From positions 1 to 7,895 of the forward strand of contig JALWJV010000028.1 in assembly GCA_026996955.1 (NCBI GenBank): a DNA stretch of 7,895 bases, given 5' to 3'. The stretch is from Deltaproteobacteria bacterium (GTDB taxonomy: Bacteria; Desulfobacterota; Dissulfuribacteria; Dissulfuribacterales; QOAL01). The notes beneath the pieces were generated by a model. It was not told where the DNA came from. It was given only the letters and a program-made list of their open reading frames with translations, and searched no databases. Of the stretch, positions 1 to 5,665 are shown piece by piece. The position numbers were made by a program, and so were the translations under genes. How positions within the stretch are numbered: position 1 is the first letter of the stretch; the number at the start of each line of letters is the position of its first letter.

Positions 1-1
1 C

Positions 2-286
2 AGAATGATTTTAAACACCTGCCGTGCCACAATCGGCCAGGTAGGAAACCTTGACCACGAAAATATCAATATCGGCAAGGCAGGCAGGTCCCGCTGGATG
101 GGAAGAAGGCCCAGGGTAAGAGGCGTTGCAATGAACCCTGTAGATCACCCAATGGGTGGTGGCGAGGGAAGGTCATCCGGTGGACGCCATCCGTGCAGTC
201 CCTGGGGATGGCCAACCAAGGGTTATCGCACCCGCAGGAAGAAACCAAGTGACGCCTTTATTGTACGCAGGCGTTACAAGAAATAA
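2..286 (+). CDS. rplB: 50S ribosomal protein L2, C-terminal part (5' end outside window)
   Basis: L2 binds 23S rRNA, helps join the subunits and supports the peptidyl-transferase centre. The window holds the last 94 codons; the family is about 273-276 residues, so roughly the N-terminal two thirds lie to the left. The reading frame is open from the edge, and the ATG at 5 is internal, not a start. Visible hallmarks are CRATIGQVGN, GKAGRSRWMGRRP, RGVAMNPVDHPMGGGEGR, the HPCSPWG segment and the basic end FIVRRRYKK. The usual loop is DHPHGGGEG. The first His (E. coli His229, mature numbering) is kept at codon 146-148, but the second is Met (152-154). The gene ends with TAA and is followed by a 75-base spacer before rpsS, the usual next gene. 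Identity is certain from the sequence. Confidence 0.98.
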   Translation, partial: RMILNTCRATIGQVGNLDHENINIGKAGRSRWMGRRPRVRGVAMNPVDHPMGGGEGRSSGGRHPCSPWGWPTKGYRTRRKKPSDAFIVRRRYKK

Positions 287-326
287 TCAGTATGCACTGT
301 AAATAAAAGTGCATGGAAAAACTGAT
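286..326 (+). other. Possible mRNA stem-loop in rplB-rpsS spacer
   Basis: Directly after the rplB stop there is an inverted repeat in two nested parts. ATCAGT (286-291) pairs with ACTGAT (321-326), and ATGCACT (292-298) pairs perfectly with AGTGCAT (308-314). The loop is 9 bases (299-307), with a one-sided 6-base bulge (315-320). The pairing is seen directly; any role is inferred. No T-run follows, so it does not look like an intrinsic terminator. It ends 22 bases before the rpsS Shine-Dalgarno sequence and could serve in mRNA processing, 3'-end protection or translational control. Confidence 0.4.
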
Positions 327-348
327 AAGAGAAATTCAATAAAAGTTT

Positions 349-354
349 AAGGAG
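349..354 (+). promoter_or_regulatory. Shine-Dalgarno for rpsS (GTG start)
   Basis: AAGGAG lies 7 bases before the GTG at 362 and fixes that codon as the rpsS start. The next in-frame ATG is codon 16, inside the conserved N-terminus. Confidence 0.85.
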
Positions 355-361
355 TCTGCAA

Positions 362-640
362 GTGCCTAGATCAGTCAAAAAAGGACCCTTTGTTGATGGA
401 CACCTGATGAAAAAGGTGATTAAGGCTAATGAGACAAAGGATCACAGGGTCATCAAAACCTGGTCCAGAAGATCAATGATCATACCAGAAATGGTAGGGC
501 TCACATTTGCTGTGCATAACGGGCGGAAGTTTATTCCGGTCTTTGTTACCGAAAACATGGTTGGGCACAAACTGGGAGAGTTCTCACCAACGCGCACCTA
601 TTATGGTCACGCAGCAGACAAGAAGTCCAAACGCAAATAA
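362..640 (+). CDS. rpsS: 30S ribosomal protein S19
   Basis: S19 sits in the head of the 30S subunit, where it partners S13 and touches 16S rRNA near the A site and the inter-subunit bridge. The 92-residue product has the full-length family layout: MPRSVKKGPFVDGHL at the N-terminus, TWSRRS at about 33-38, the signature MVGHKLGEFSPTRTY at 66-80 and a lysine-rich tail. It starts with GTG, supported by AAGGAG 7 bases upstream and by the canonical MPRS start. rplV follows after 17 bases, as is usual in S10 operons. The preceding 75-base spacer is longer than most junctions here and contains a stem-loop. Confidence 0.98.
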   Translation: MPRSVKKGPFVDGHLMKKVIKANETKDHRVIKTWSRRSMIIPEMVGLTFAVHNGRKFIPVFVTENMVGHKLGEFSPTRTYYGHAADKKSKRK

Positions 641-657
641 GAGGAATTGACCGAGCT

Positions 658-990
658 ATGGAAGCTAGAGCTGTAGCCAAATATAGAAGGATCTCGCCGC
701 AGAAGGCTCGACTGGTGGCGGACTTGGTACGCAACAAGCCAGTAGATGAGGCTCTTGATATCCTGTCTGTGGTGCCCAAAAAGGCTGCCAGGATAATCAA
801 AAAAGTCCTTGAATCTGCCTTGGCCAATGCGGATGACAATCCAAATATTGATGTAGATTCGCTGTATGTAAAAACCATTATGGTTGATCAGGGTCCTCAG
901 CTTAAAAGATGGCGTCCCAGGGCGATGGGAAGGGCTTATGGCATACGTCACAAACTGGCACATATTACCATTGTGCTTGATGAGTATTAA
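658..990 (+). CDS. rplV: 50S ribosomal protein L22
   Basis: L22 binds 23S rRNA, contacting all of its domains, and sends a long beta-hairpin into the wall of the nascent-peptide exit tunnel. The 110-residue protein has the standard length. It begins MEARAVAKYRRISPQKARLVADL and ends HITIVLDEY. The tunnel hairpin corresponds to about residues 78-100, with KRWRPRAMGRA visible; in E. coli this hairpin is where macrolide-resistance deletions map. The ATG is preceded by GAGGAA at 641-646, about 11 bases upstream. It lies between rpsS and rpsC as in nearly all bacteria. Confidence 0.98.
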   Translation: MEARAVAKYRRISPQKARLVADLVRNKPVDEALDILSVVPKKAARIIKKVLESALANADDNPNIDVDSLYVKTIMVDQGPQLKRWRPRAMGRAYGIRHKLAHITIVLDEY

Positions 991-1001
991 TCAGTTCTTA
1001 T

Positions 1002-1007
1002 AGGAGG
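1002..1007 (+). promoter_or_regulatory. Shine-Dalgarno for rpsC (TTG start)
   Basis: A strong AGGAGG lies 5 bases before TTG 1013. No in-frame ATG occurs until codon 94, so this site decides the start. Confidence 0.85.
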
Positions 1008-1012
1008 CAGTT

Positions 1013-1675
1013 TTGGGACAGAAAGTCAATCCGATTGGTCTCAGACTCAAGATAACCAGGTCCTGGGATTCTAACTGGTACGCGGAAAAGAAAGATTATC
1101 CTGCATTGGTGCAGGAGGATTACAAGATCAGGAAGTTTGTCAAGGACAAGGTCTATCACGCAGGTATCTCAAAGATTGAGATTGAAAGAGCAGCCAAGAG
1201 GCTCAGGCTCAAGATCCATACCGCAAGACCTGGTATAGTTATTGGGAAAAAGGGCGCTGAAATAGAGGCTCTCAAGAAGAGTGTTCAAAAGATGGTGCGC
1301 AAGCCTGTACTTATAGATATTGCAGAGGTTCGCAGACCTGAGCTTGACGCACAACTTGTGGCGGAAAATGTCGCTTCTCAGCTTCTTCGCCGTATTTCCT
1401 TCAGGAGAGCAATGAAAAGGGCTGTCGGCATCGCCCTGAAATTTGGAGCTAGGGGGATCAGAATAGCCTGTTCCGGCAGGCTGGGTGGCGCTGAGATGTC
1501 CAGGACTGAATGGTATCTGGAGGGCCGAGTGCCTCTGCACACCTTGAGGGCTGATATTGACTATGGTTTTGCCGAAGCCAACACCACCTACGGAATTATT
1601 GGCGTAAAGGTCTGGATCTTCAAGGGTGAGGTCCTGATGGACAAGGATTCAGAAGTGCTTTCGCTCAACAGTTGA
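1013..1675 (+). CDS. rpsC: 30S ribosomal protein S3
   Basis: S3 lies on the solvent side of the 30S head at the mRNA entry tunnel. The 220-residue product begins MGQKVNPIGLRL, the canonical start, encoded from a TTG codon behind a strong AGGAGG. The KH-type RNA-binding loop GIVIGKKG spans about 74-81. Arg131, Arg132 and Lys135, the residues linked in E. coli to ribosomal mRNA helicase activity, fall at the same numbering here (RRISFRRAMKRA, 126-137). The C-terminal domain (GARGIRIACSGRLGGAEMSR, then GVKVWIFKGE) is complete, and the tail is a little shorter than the 233-residue E. coli protein. An unusually long 96-base spacer follows before rplP. Confidence 0.98.
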   Translation: MGQKVNPIGLRLKITRSWDSNWYAEKKDYPALVQEDYKIRKFVKDKVYHAGISKIEIERAAKRLRLKIHTARPGIVIGKKGAEIEALKKSVQKMVRKPVLIDIAEVRRPELDAQLVAENVASQLLRRISFRRAMKRAVGIALKFGARGIRIACSGRLGGAEMSRTEWYLEGRVPLHTLRADIDYGFAEANTTYGIIGVKVWIFKGEVLMDKDSEVLSLNS

Positions 1676-1681
1676 AATTTT

Positions 1682-1730
1682 GCAAAAGAAGCCGGTTAAC
1701 AGGGTGTGATTACAACCGGTCAGGTTTTGT
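1682..1730 (+). other. Possible mRNA stem-loop in rpsC-rplP spacer
   Basis: CCGGTT (1692-1697) pairs perfectly with AACCGG (1714-1719), plus a G-U pair 1691/1720. GCAAAA (1682-1687) pairs with TTTTGT (1725-1730) outside a 3x4 internal loop. The apical loop is 16 bases. It sits just after the rpsC stop in a 96-base spacer, where many bacteria have only a short gap. The rplP start is 41 bases further on. Pairing is seen in the sequence; function is not known. The T-run belongs to the outer stem strand, so weak terminator or attenuator activity is possible but unproven. Confidence 0.35.
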
Positions 1731-1771
1731 CAGAAAGTTCATTTCCTTGAAAGTTGAAGGTTTAGAATATT

Positions 1772-2188
1772 ATGCTCAGTCCCAAGAAGACTAAATATAG
1801 AAAAAGGCAGAAAGGTCGTTTGAAAGGGGTCGCATCCAGGGGGAATACCCTCTCGTTTGGTGATTTTGGCCTGAAGGCCCTTGGCAGGGGATATATATCT
1901 GCCCAGCAGATAGAGGCGGCTCGTATTGCCATTACCAGGCATGTTAAGCGTAGAGGCAAGATCTGGATCCGCATCTTTCCTGATAAACCCATTACCAGCA
2001 AACCTGCTGAAGTAAGGATGGGTAAGGGAAAGGGTTCTGTAGAAGGCTGGGTAGCACCTGTGAAACCTGGAAGAATTCTGTATGAAATGGAGGGTATTGA
2101 GGAGAGTGTTGCAAGGGAGGCATTAAGGCTTGCATCTCACAAACTTTCAGTACCTACGAAAATCGTATCCAGGAGTGATTTGACATGA
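1772..2188 (+). CDS. rplP: 50S ribosomal protein L16
   Basis: L16 binds 23S rRNA near the A-site tRNA elbow and helps organise the peptidyl-transferase centre. The 138-residue product has the full family length (E. coli 136). Hallmarks are MLSPKKTKYRKRQKGRLKG at the N-terminus, GDFGLKALGRG (30-40), QIEAARIAITRHVKRRGKIW (46-65), RIFPDKPIT (67-75) and VRMGKGKGSVE (81-91). Arg82 matches the arginine that is hydroxylated in E. coli L16 (Arg81); whether that occurs here is unknown. The Shine-Dalgarno is weak (GAAGG, 1756-1760, 11 bases from ATG). The stop overlaps the rpmC start by 4 bases (ATGA), suggesting translational coupling of L16 and L29. Confidence 0.98.
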   Translation: MLSPKKTKYRKRQKGRLKGVASRGNTLSFGDFGLKALGRGYISAQQIEAARIAITRHVKRRGKIWIRIFPDKPITSKPAEVRMGKGKGSVEGWVAPVKPGRILYEMEGIEESVAREALRLASHKLSVPTKIVSRSDLT

Positions 2189-2379
2189 GTGAGGTAGCAA
2201 AACTCAGAGACCTTTCCTTGGATGAACTTGCGAAAAAAGAGGCTGATCTAAGACAGGAGATGTTCAATCTCAGGTTTCAGCACGCAACGCATCAGCTTGA
2301 GGATACAGCAAGGATCAGAAAAGTACGTAGGTCCATTGCAAGGATTTTGACTCTTATTAAAGAAAAGGCCGGAGAATAA
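2185..2379 (+). CDS. rpmC: 50S ribosomal protein L29
   Basis: L29 is a small helical-hairpin protein near the peptide exit site, next to L23, where trigger factor and SRP dock. The 64-residue product shows the two expected helices: LRDLSLDELAKKEADLRQEMFNLRF pattern at about 7-31, and the basic signature TARIRKVRRSIARI at 41-54. Length is normal. The ATG overlaps the rplP stop (ATGA), and AGGAG (2171-2175) lies 9 bases upstream inside rplP. rpsQ follows after 14 bases, the classical L16-L29-S17 order. Confidence 0.97.
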   Translation: MSEVAKLRDLSLDELAKKEADLRQEMFNLRFQHATHQLEDTARIRKVRRSIARILTLIKEKAGE

Positions 2380-2393
2380 TCCAAGGAGTTGTT

Positions 2394-2654
2394 ATGAGTG
2401 TGGCCAAAGGTCTGCGTAGAACCCTTATAGGGACGGTTACCAGCGACAAGAATGACAAGACAGTCAGTGTTGTTGTTACGAGAAGAATTCAGCATCCAAT
2501 TTACGGAAAGTTCGTGCAGCGCAGAAAAAAATATATGGCTCATGATCCCGATAACAGTTGCCGGGTAGGTGACGTCATTCTGCTGGAAGAGTGCCGTCCC
2601 ATGAGCAAGATGAAACGCTGGACTGTTAAAAAGATACTTGAACGAGCCGTCTAG
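2394..2654 (+). CDS. rpsQ: 30S ribosomal protein S17
   Basis: S17 is a primary 16S rRNA-binding protein of the 30S body with an OB-fold. The 86-residue product matches the family length. It opens with GLRRTLIGTVTSDKNDKTV, continues with the RRIQHPIYGKF strand segment, and carries the S17 signature GDVILLEECRPMSKMKRW at 59-76. The ATG follows AAGGAG (2383-2388) by 5 bases. In E. coli this gene closes the S10 operon; here the spc-type genes follow after only 17 bases, so transcription very likely continues. Confidence 0.98.
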   Translation: MSVAKGLRRTLIGTVTSDKNDKTVSVVVTRRIQHPIYGKFVQRRKKYMAHDPDNSCRVGDVILLEECRPMSKMKRWTVKKILERAV

Positions 2655-2671
2655 AAAGGAAGGCATTAGTT

Positions 2672-3040
2672 ATGATCCAGCAAGAGAGTGTATTGAATGT
2701 AGCCGATAACTCTGGTGCCAAGAGAGTCGCTTGCATCAGGGTGCTGGGTGGGACCAGAAGACGGTACGCCAGTATTGGTGATGTTATAGTGGTTTCAGTA
2801 AAAGAGGCTATCCCTAACTCCAAGGTAAAAAAGGGAGAGGTGGTCCGGGCTGTTGTGGTACGAACTGCCAAAGAGATTTCAAGGCCTGACGGCACTCTGA
2901 TACGCTTTGACGAGAATGCCGCTGTACTTATCAATCAGTATGGCGAACCTGTTGGAACACGTATCTTTGGGCCTGTTGCTCGTGAGCTAAGAGCAAAACG
3001 CTATATGAAGATTATTTCGCTGGCTCCTGAGGTCCTTTGA
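2672..3040 (+). CDS. rplN: 50S ribosomal protein L14
   Basis: L14 binds 23S rRNA at the subunit interface, contributes to an inter-subunit bridge and is the docking site of the silencing factor RsfS in bacteria that have it. The 122-residue product is exactly the usual length. Visible are MIQQESVLNVADNSGAK, RVLGGTRRRYASIGDVI (23-39), the signature VVVRTAKEISRPDG (61-74) with IRFDENAAVLI after it, and GTRIFGPVARELR (95-107), ending SLAPEVL. The Shine-Dalgarno AAGGAAGG is at 2656-2663. It is the first gene of the spc operon in E. coli, but no promoter-sized gap precedes it here. Confidence 0.98.
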   Translation: MIQQESVLNVADNSGAKRVACIRVLGGTRRRYASIGDVIVVSVKEAIPNSKVKKGEVVRAVVVRTAKEISRPDGTLIRFDENAAVLINQYGEPVGTRIFGPVARELRAKRYMKIISLAPEVL

Positions 3041-3059
3041 TATTCAGGCAAGATATTGT

Positions 3060-3080
3060 TCGGACTTTATCAAGAGCCGG
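3060..3080 (+). other. Possible hairpin upstream of rplX
   Basis: TCGG, a bulged A (3064) and CTTT (3065-3068) can pair with AGAG (3073-3076) and CCGG (3077-3080). This gives 8 pairs, two of them G-U, around a 4-base loop (3069-3072). It ends 6 bases before the possible TTG start at 3087 and 18 before the ATG at 3099. The pairing is directly visible but short, and chance is possible. If it forms, it would hide the only purine-rich stretch that could serve the TTG. Confidence 0.25.
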
Positions 3081-3098
3081 TACTATTTGGAAAAGAAA

Positions 3099-3434
3099 AT
3101 GAAAAAAGTCAAGACATACCTCAGAAAGAATGACCGCGTCATGGTAATGGCAGGGAAGGATAGAGGTAAGGTAGGAAAAATCCTTCAGATTCTTCCTGCC
3201 AAGGGCAGGGCAAGGGTAGAGGGTGCCCAGATGATTAAAAGGCACATGAAACCTACTCCAACCTCCAGTGGCGGAATTATAGAGAGAGAGGCTTCCATAC
3301 ATCTTTCAAATCTCATGTTGCTCTGTCCTAAGTGTACAGACCCTGTACGCATATCCAGAAAAACACTTGATGATGGCTCTAAAGTTAGACTTTGCAAAAA
3401 ATGTGGCGAGGTCATCCCTACAGAGGCTAAATAG
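3099..3434 (+). CDS. rplX: 50S ribosomal protein L24, with two CxxC pairs
   Basis: L24 is an early assembly protein that binds the 5' region of 23S rRNA. The product has the KOW-type N-terminus RKNDRVMVMAGKDRGKVGKIL, then RHMKPTPTSSGGIIERE and a C-terminal part. The C-terminal part contains CPKC and CKKC (Cys76/79 and Cys99/102 from this start), a zinc-ribbon arrangement that E. coli L24 lacks. The start is uncertain. I chose ATG 3099 (111 residues, MKKVKTYLRKND), with a weak GGAAAAG upstream. An in-frame TTG at 3087 would add MEKK (115 residues), but no clear Shine-Dalgarno serves it. It follows rplN and precedes rplE as in spc operons. Confidence 0.95.
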   Translation: MKKVKTYLRKNDRVMVMAGKDRGKVGKILQILPAKGRARVEGAQMIKRHMKPTPTSSGGIIEREASIHLSNLMLLCPKCTDPVRISRKTLDDGSKVRLCKKCGEVIPTEAK

Positions 3435-3455
3435 CCTGTTGGAGGCAATTAAGAT

Positions 3456-3992
3456 ATGCTGTTGCTGAAGCAATATAAAGAACAAAGTGTGCCGCAGCTG
3501 ATGGAAAAGTTTGGCTATGCCAACCCCATGCAGGTACCTAAGATCGAGAAGGTGGTCTTGAACATGGGATTGGGCGAGGCGATTCAGAATTCCAAGATAC
3601 TTGAATCTGCATCTGCTGAAATGGCCCAGATTGCAGGTCAGAAACCTGTTATCACCAGGGCAAGAAGGTCCATTGCAACCTTCAAACTCAGAGAGGGTAT
3701 GCCAATAGGCTGTTGCGTGACACTTCGCAAAGAACGGATGTGGGATTTCCTCACCAAGCTGATTAACATCGCTATACCCCGGATCAGGGACTTCAGAGGT
3801 GTTTCACCAAAGGCGTTTGACGGCAGAGGAAATTACTCAATGGGAATAAAGGAACATATCATCTTCCCTGAAATTGATTATGACAAGATAGACAAGATTA
3901 AGGGAATGAATATAACCATAGTGACAACCGCAAAGACAGACGATGAGGCACGGTTCCTGCTTTCCACGCTGGGAATGCCATTTCGCAAATAG
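3456..3992 (+). CDS. rplE: 50S ribosomal protein L5
   Basis: L5 binds 5S rRNA, anchors the central protuberance and contacts P-site tRNA and S13. The 178-residue product is full length (E. coli 179). Hallmarks are PKIEKVVLNMGLGEA (28-42), the L5 signature GQKPVITRARRSIATFKLR (61-79), CCVTLRKERMWDFL (86-99), PRIRDFRGVS (108-117) and NYSMGIKEHIIFPEIDYD (126-143), ending in LGMPFRK. The ATG is preceded by GGAGG (3441-3445), 10 bases upstream. In E. coli the S8 repressor binds mRNA around this start; I could not identify an equivalent fold in the 21-base rplX-rplE gap. Confidence 0.98.
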   Translation: MLLLKQYKEQSVPQLMEKFGYANPMQVPKIEKVVLNMGLGEAIQNSKILESASAEMAQIAGQKPVITRARRSIATFKLREGMPIGCCVTLRKERMWDFLTKLINIAIPRIRDFRGVSPKAFDGRGNYSMGIKEHIIFPEIDYDKIDKIKGMNITIVTTAKTDDEARFLLSTLGMPFRK

Positions 3993-4001
3993 CATAATTA
4001 T

Positions 4002-4007
4002 AGGAGG
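4002..4007 (+). promoter_or_regulatory. Shine-Dalgarno for rpsN (TTG start)
   Basis: AGGAGG lies 6 bases before TTG 4014. The next in-frame ATG is codon 47, beyond the zinc site, so the TTG must be the start. Confidence 0.85.
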
Positions 4008-4013
4008 AACACC

Positions 4014-4199
4014 TTGGCACGCAAGGCATTGAGAGAAAAGGCGAAGAGAAAGCCCAAGTTTGCAGTGCGCAAGTACAACAGGTGCCCGTTGTGTGGCAGA
4101 CCACGGGCGTTTATCAGGCACTTTGGCATCTGTAGAATATGTTTCAGGAAGATGGCGTCAAGCGGACTGTTGCCTGGCGTTACCAAATCAAGCTGGTAG
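4014..4199 (+). CDS. rpsN: 30S ribosomal protein S14, short zinc-binding type
   Basis: S14 is a late-assembling protein of the 30S head, next to S3 and S10. The 61-residue product is the compact zinc (C+) form, found for example in Thermus and Bacillus, and not the roughly 100-residue E. coli form. Cys24, Cys27, Cys40 and Cys43 (CPLC and CRIC) are the zinc ligands, separated by GRPRAFIRHFGI. It ends with the usual LPGVTKSSW. Translation starts at TTG behind a strong AGGAGG. It lies between rplE and rpsH, the normal spc position. The form depends on zinc, and some bacteria keep a zinc-free paralogue elsewhere; none is in this window. Confidence 0.98.
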   Translation: MARKALREKAKRKPKFAVRKYNRCPLCGRPRAFIRHFGICRICFRKMASSGLLPGVTKSSW

Positions 4200-4226
4200 C
4201 AGTATTAGGTCTTACGGAGCAATAAA

Positions 4227-4622
4227 ATGTCAATGACAGATCCAGTAGCAGATTTACTGACTCGTATCAGAAACGGAGCCAAGGCCCGTCATGAGAAAGT
4301 TGACCTGCCAAGCTCAAAATTAAAAACGGCAATTGCCGGTATTTTGAAAGAACAGGGCATTATTAAAAATTATTCTGTTATCAAGGATGACAGGCAGGGA
4401 ATCCTCAGGATTTACCTCAGGTACGAGAATGGCCAGCCTGTTTTTAATGATATACAGAGGGTGAGCAAGCCGGGCAGGCGCATATATAAGTCAAAAACAG
4501 AAATTCCAACGGTTAAGTCAGGATACGGTTTTGCTGTAATATCCACCTCAAAAGGGCTCATGACCGACAAGGCAGCCAGAGAGCAGGGAGTCGGAGGAGA
4601 AGTACTTCTCTCTGTCTGGTAG
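4227..4622 (+). CDS. rpsH: 30S ribosomal protein S8
   Basis: S8 is a primary binder of helix 21 of 16S rRNA and, in E. coli, the translational repressor of the spc operon. The 131-residue product has the standard length. Visible are DPVADLLTRIRNG (5-17), the SKPGRRIY turn (80-87) and the S8 signature STSKGLMTDKAAREQGVGGEV (106-126), ending in the common VW. The ATG at 4227 has GGAG (4216-4219) 7 bases upstream; an ATG two codons later (4233) is possible but less well spaced. The gene lies between rpsN and rplF as expected. Confidence 0.98.
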   Translation: MSMTDPVADLLTRIRNGAKARHEKVDLPSSKLKTAIAGILKEQGIIKNYSVIKDDRQGILRIYLRYENGQPVFNDIQRVSKPGRRIYKSKTEIPTVKSGYGFAVISTSKGLMTDKAAREQGVGGEVLLSVW

Positions 4623-4651
4623 AAACTGGCTGGAATAAGAGGCATTATATC

Positions 4652-5194
4652 ATGTCGAGAATTGGAAAATTACCAATCAAAATCCCTTCAGGGGTAGAAG
4701 TTAAGCTTGATGGCCAACAGATTACTGTTAAGGGGCCCAAAGGCACATTGGCCAGAACTCTTCATTCAGTGGTTTCATTAAACATAGACGGTGATGTCAT
4801 CAGCGTTATACCTCAGGATGAAACCAAGAAGACTCGTTCAATTCAAGGCCTTACCAGGGCGCTTATTGCCAATATGGTCACAGGGGTCTCCGAAGGGTTC
4901 AAAAAAGAACTTATAATCAACGGCGTAGGGTACAAGGTAGATGTCAAGGGCAAGCAGCTTGTAATGCATCTGGGCTTTTCCCACCCCATAGAATTTGACA
5001 TTCCTGAAGGCATCAAGGCCTCGGTTGAAAAGCAGAAAGAGATTAAACTGACTCTTGAGGGATATGATAAAGAGCTTTTAGGGTTGACTGCCGCCCGGAT
5101 CAGACAGTACAGGCCACCAGAACCCTACAAGGGTAAGGGAATTATCTACTCTGACGAAACCATAATTCGAAAGGCTGGTAAGGCAGCAGCATAA
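4652..5194 (+). CDS. rplF: 50S ribosomal protein L6
   Basis: L6 binds 23S rRNA near the sarcin-ricin loop and the factor-binding site. The 180-residue product shows the two related alpha/beta domains of the family. It begins MSRIGKLPIKIPSGVEV, has VKGPKG at 26-31 and NGVGYKV at 90-96, and carries the C-terminal signature PEPYKGKGIIY at 156-166. AAGAGG (4637-4642) lies 9 bases before the ATG. A 99-base spacer separates it from rplR, the longest junction in the window; many spc operons have nearly abutting genes here. Confidence 0.98.
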   Translation: MSRIGKLPIKIPSGVEVKLDGQQITVKGPKGTLARTLHSVVSLNIDGDVISVIPQDETKKTRSIQGLTRALIANMVTGVSEGFKKELIINGVGYKVDVKGKQLVMHLGFSHPIEFDIPEGIKASVEKQKEIKLTLEGYDKELLGLTAARIRQYRPPEPYKGKGIIYSDETIIRKAGKAAA

Positions 5195-5293
5195 TAAGGC
5201 TGTTCTTTATCATCCCAAACGGTGTCACTGATACCCTTGAACATGCGGCGGGAAGATTTATACAGTTGTTCAAATCAGGAGTGAAACAAACAG
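5195..5293 (+). promoter_or_regulatory. Structured 99-base rplF-rplR leader (candidate)
   Basis: The spacer has no credible gene. It contains a 6-pair triloop hairpin, GGTGTC (5221-5226) with GATACC (5230-5235), including one G-U pair. TTGAACA (5237-5243) pairs perfectly with TGTTCAA (5267-5273), which ends 3 bases before the rplR Shine-Dalgarno AGGAG (5277-5281). The core GAACA can instead pair with an upstream TGTTC (5201-5205), so two exclusive folds are possible. The pairings are seen; any regulatory switch is inference. The Shine-Dalgarno is 12 bases from the ATG, longer than usual. Confidence 0.3.
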
Positions 5294-5665
5294 ATGGCCA
5301 GAACAAATCCAAAGTTAGTTAGCAGATTAAAGAGAAAGCGCAGGATTCGCAAGAAAATATCTGGCACTGCAAACATGCCCAGGCTGGTTGTTTTCAGAAG
5401 CGCCAAACATATATATGCGCAGCTGATTGATGATGATGCAGGTATCACTATTGCGTCTGCCTCGTCTCAATCAAAGGCAATCCGGGAAAAGGCAGCGGAG
5501 TTTGAGAGTAAATGTGATGTAGCCAAGGCGGTTGGGCAGGCCATCGCAGCTTCCGGAAAGGCAAAGGGCGTGGAGAAGGTAGCCTTTGACAGAGGCGGAT
5601 ACATCTATCATGGCAGGGTCAAGGCCCTTGCAGAAGGAGCGCGTGAAGGCGGACTCAAATTTTAG
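5294..5665 (+). CDS. rplR: 50S ribosomal protein L18
   Basis: L18 binds 5S rRNA together with L5 and L25 and helps build the central protuberance. The 123-residue product matches the family length. It has the very basic N-terminal tail (RLKRKRRIRKKISGT, 11-25), the strand PRLVVFRSAKHIYAQLIDD (29-47) and the conserved C-terminal run VAFDRGGYIYHGRVKALAE (96-114), followed by GAREGGLKF. Start is ATG; the Shine-Dalgarno AGGAG at 5277-5281 is rather distant (12 bases). It is followed by an AT-rich 87-base spacer before rpsE. Confidence 0.98.
   Translation: MARTNPKLVSRLKRKRRIRKKISGTANMPRLVVFRSAKHIYAQLIDDDAGITIASASSQSKAIREKAAEFESKCDVAKAVGQAIAASGKAKGVEKVAFDRGGYIYHGRVKALAEGAREGGLKF

Noticed and set aside
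286..326. Intrinsic terminator after rplB
   Set aside because: The stem-loop has no following T-run and lies inside an essential operon.
313..342. 9-codon ORF (MEKLIREIQ) ahead of rpsS
   Set aside because: No ribosome site upstream, and its start lies within the stem-loop; likely chance.
3435..3480. E. coli-like S8 repressor target at the rplE start
   Set aside because: The 21-base gap and first codons show no recognisable copy of the helix 21-like fold by eye; a structure search would be needed.
5243..5284. 13-codon leader ORF (MRREDLYSCSNQE) ahead of rplR, ending just after the rplR Shine-Dalgarno
   Set aside because: No Shine-Dalgarno upstream of its ATG and nothing distinctive in the peptide; a frame this short is expected by chance.
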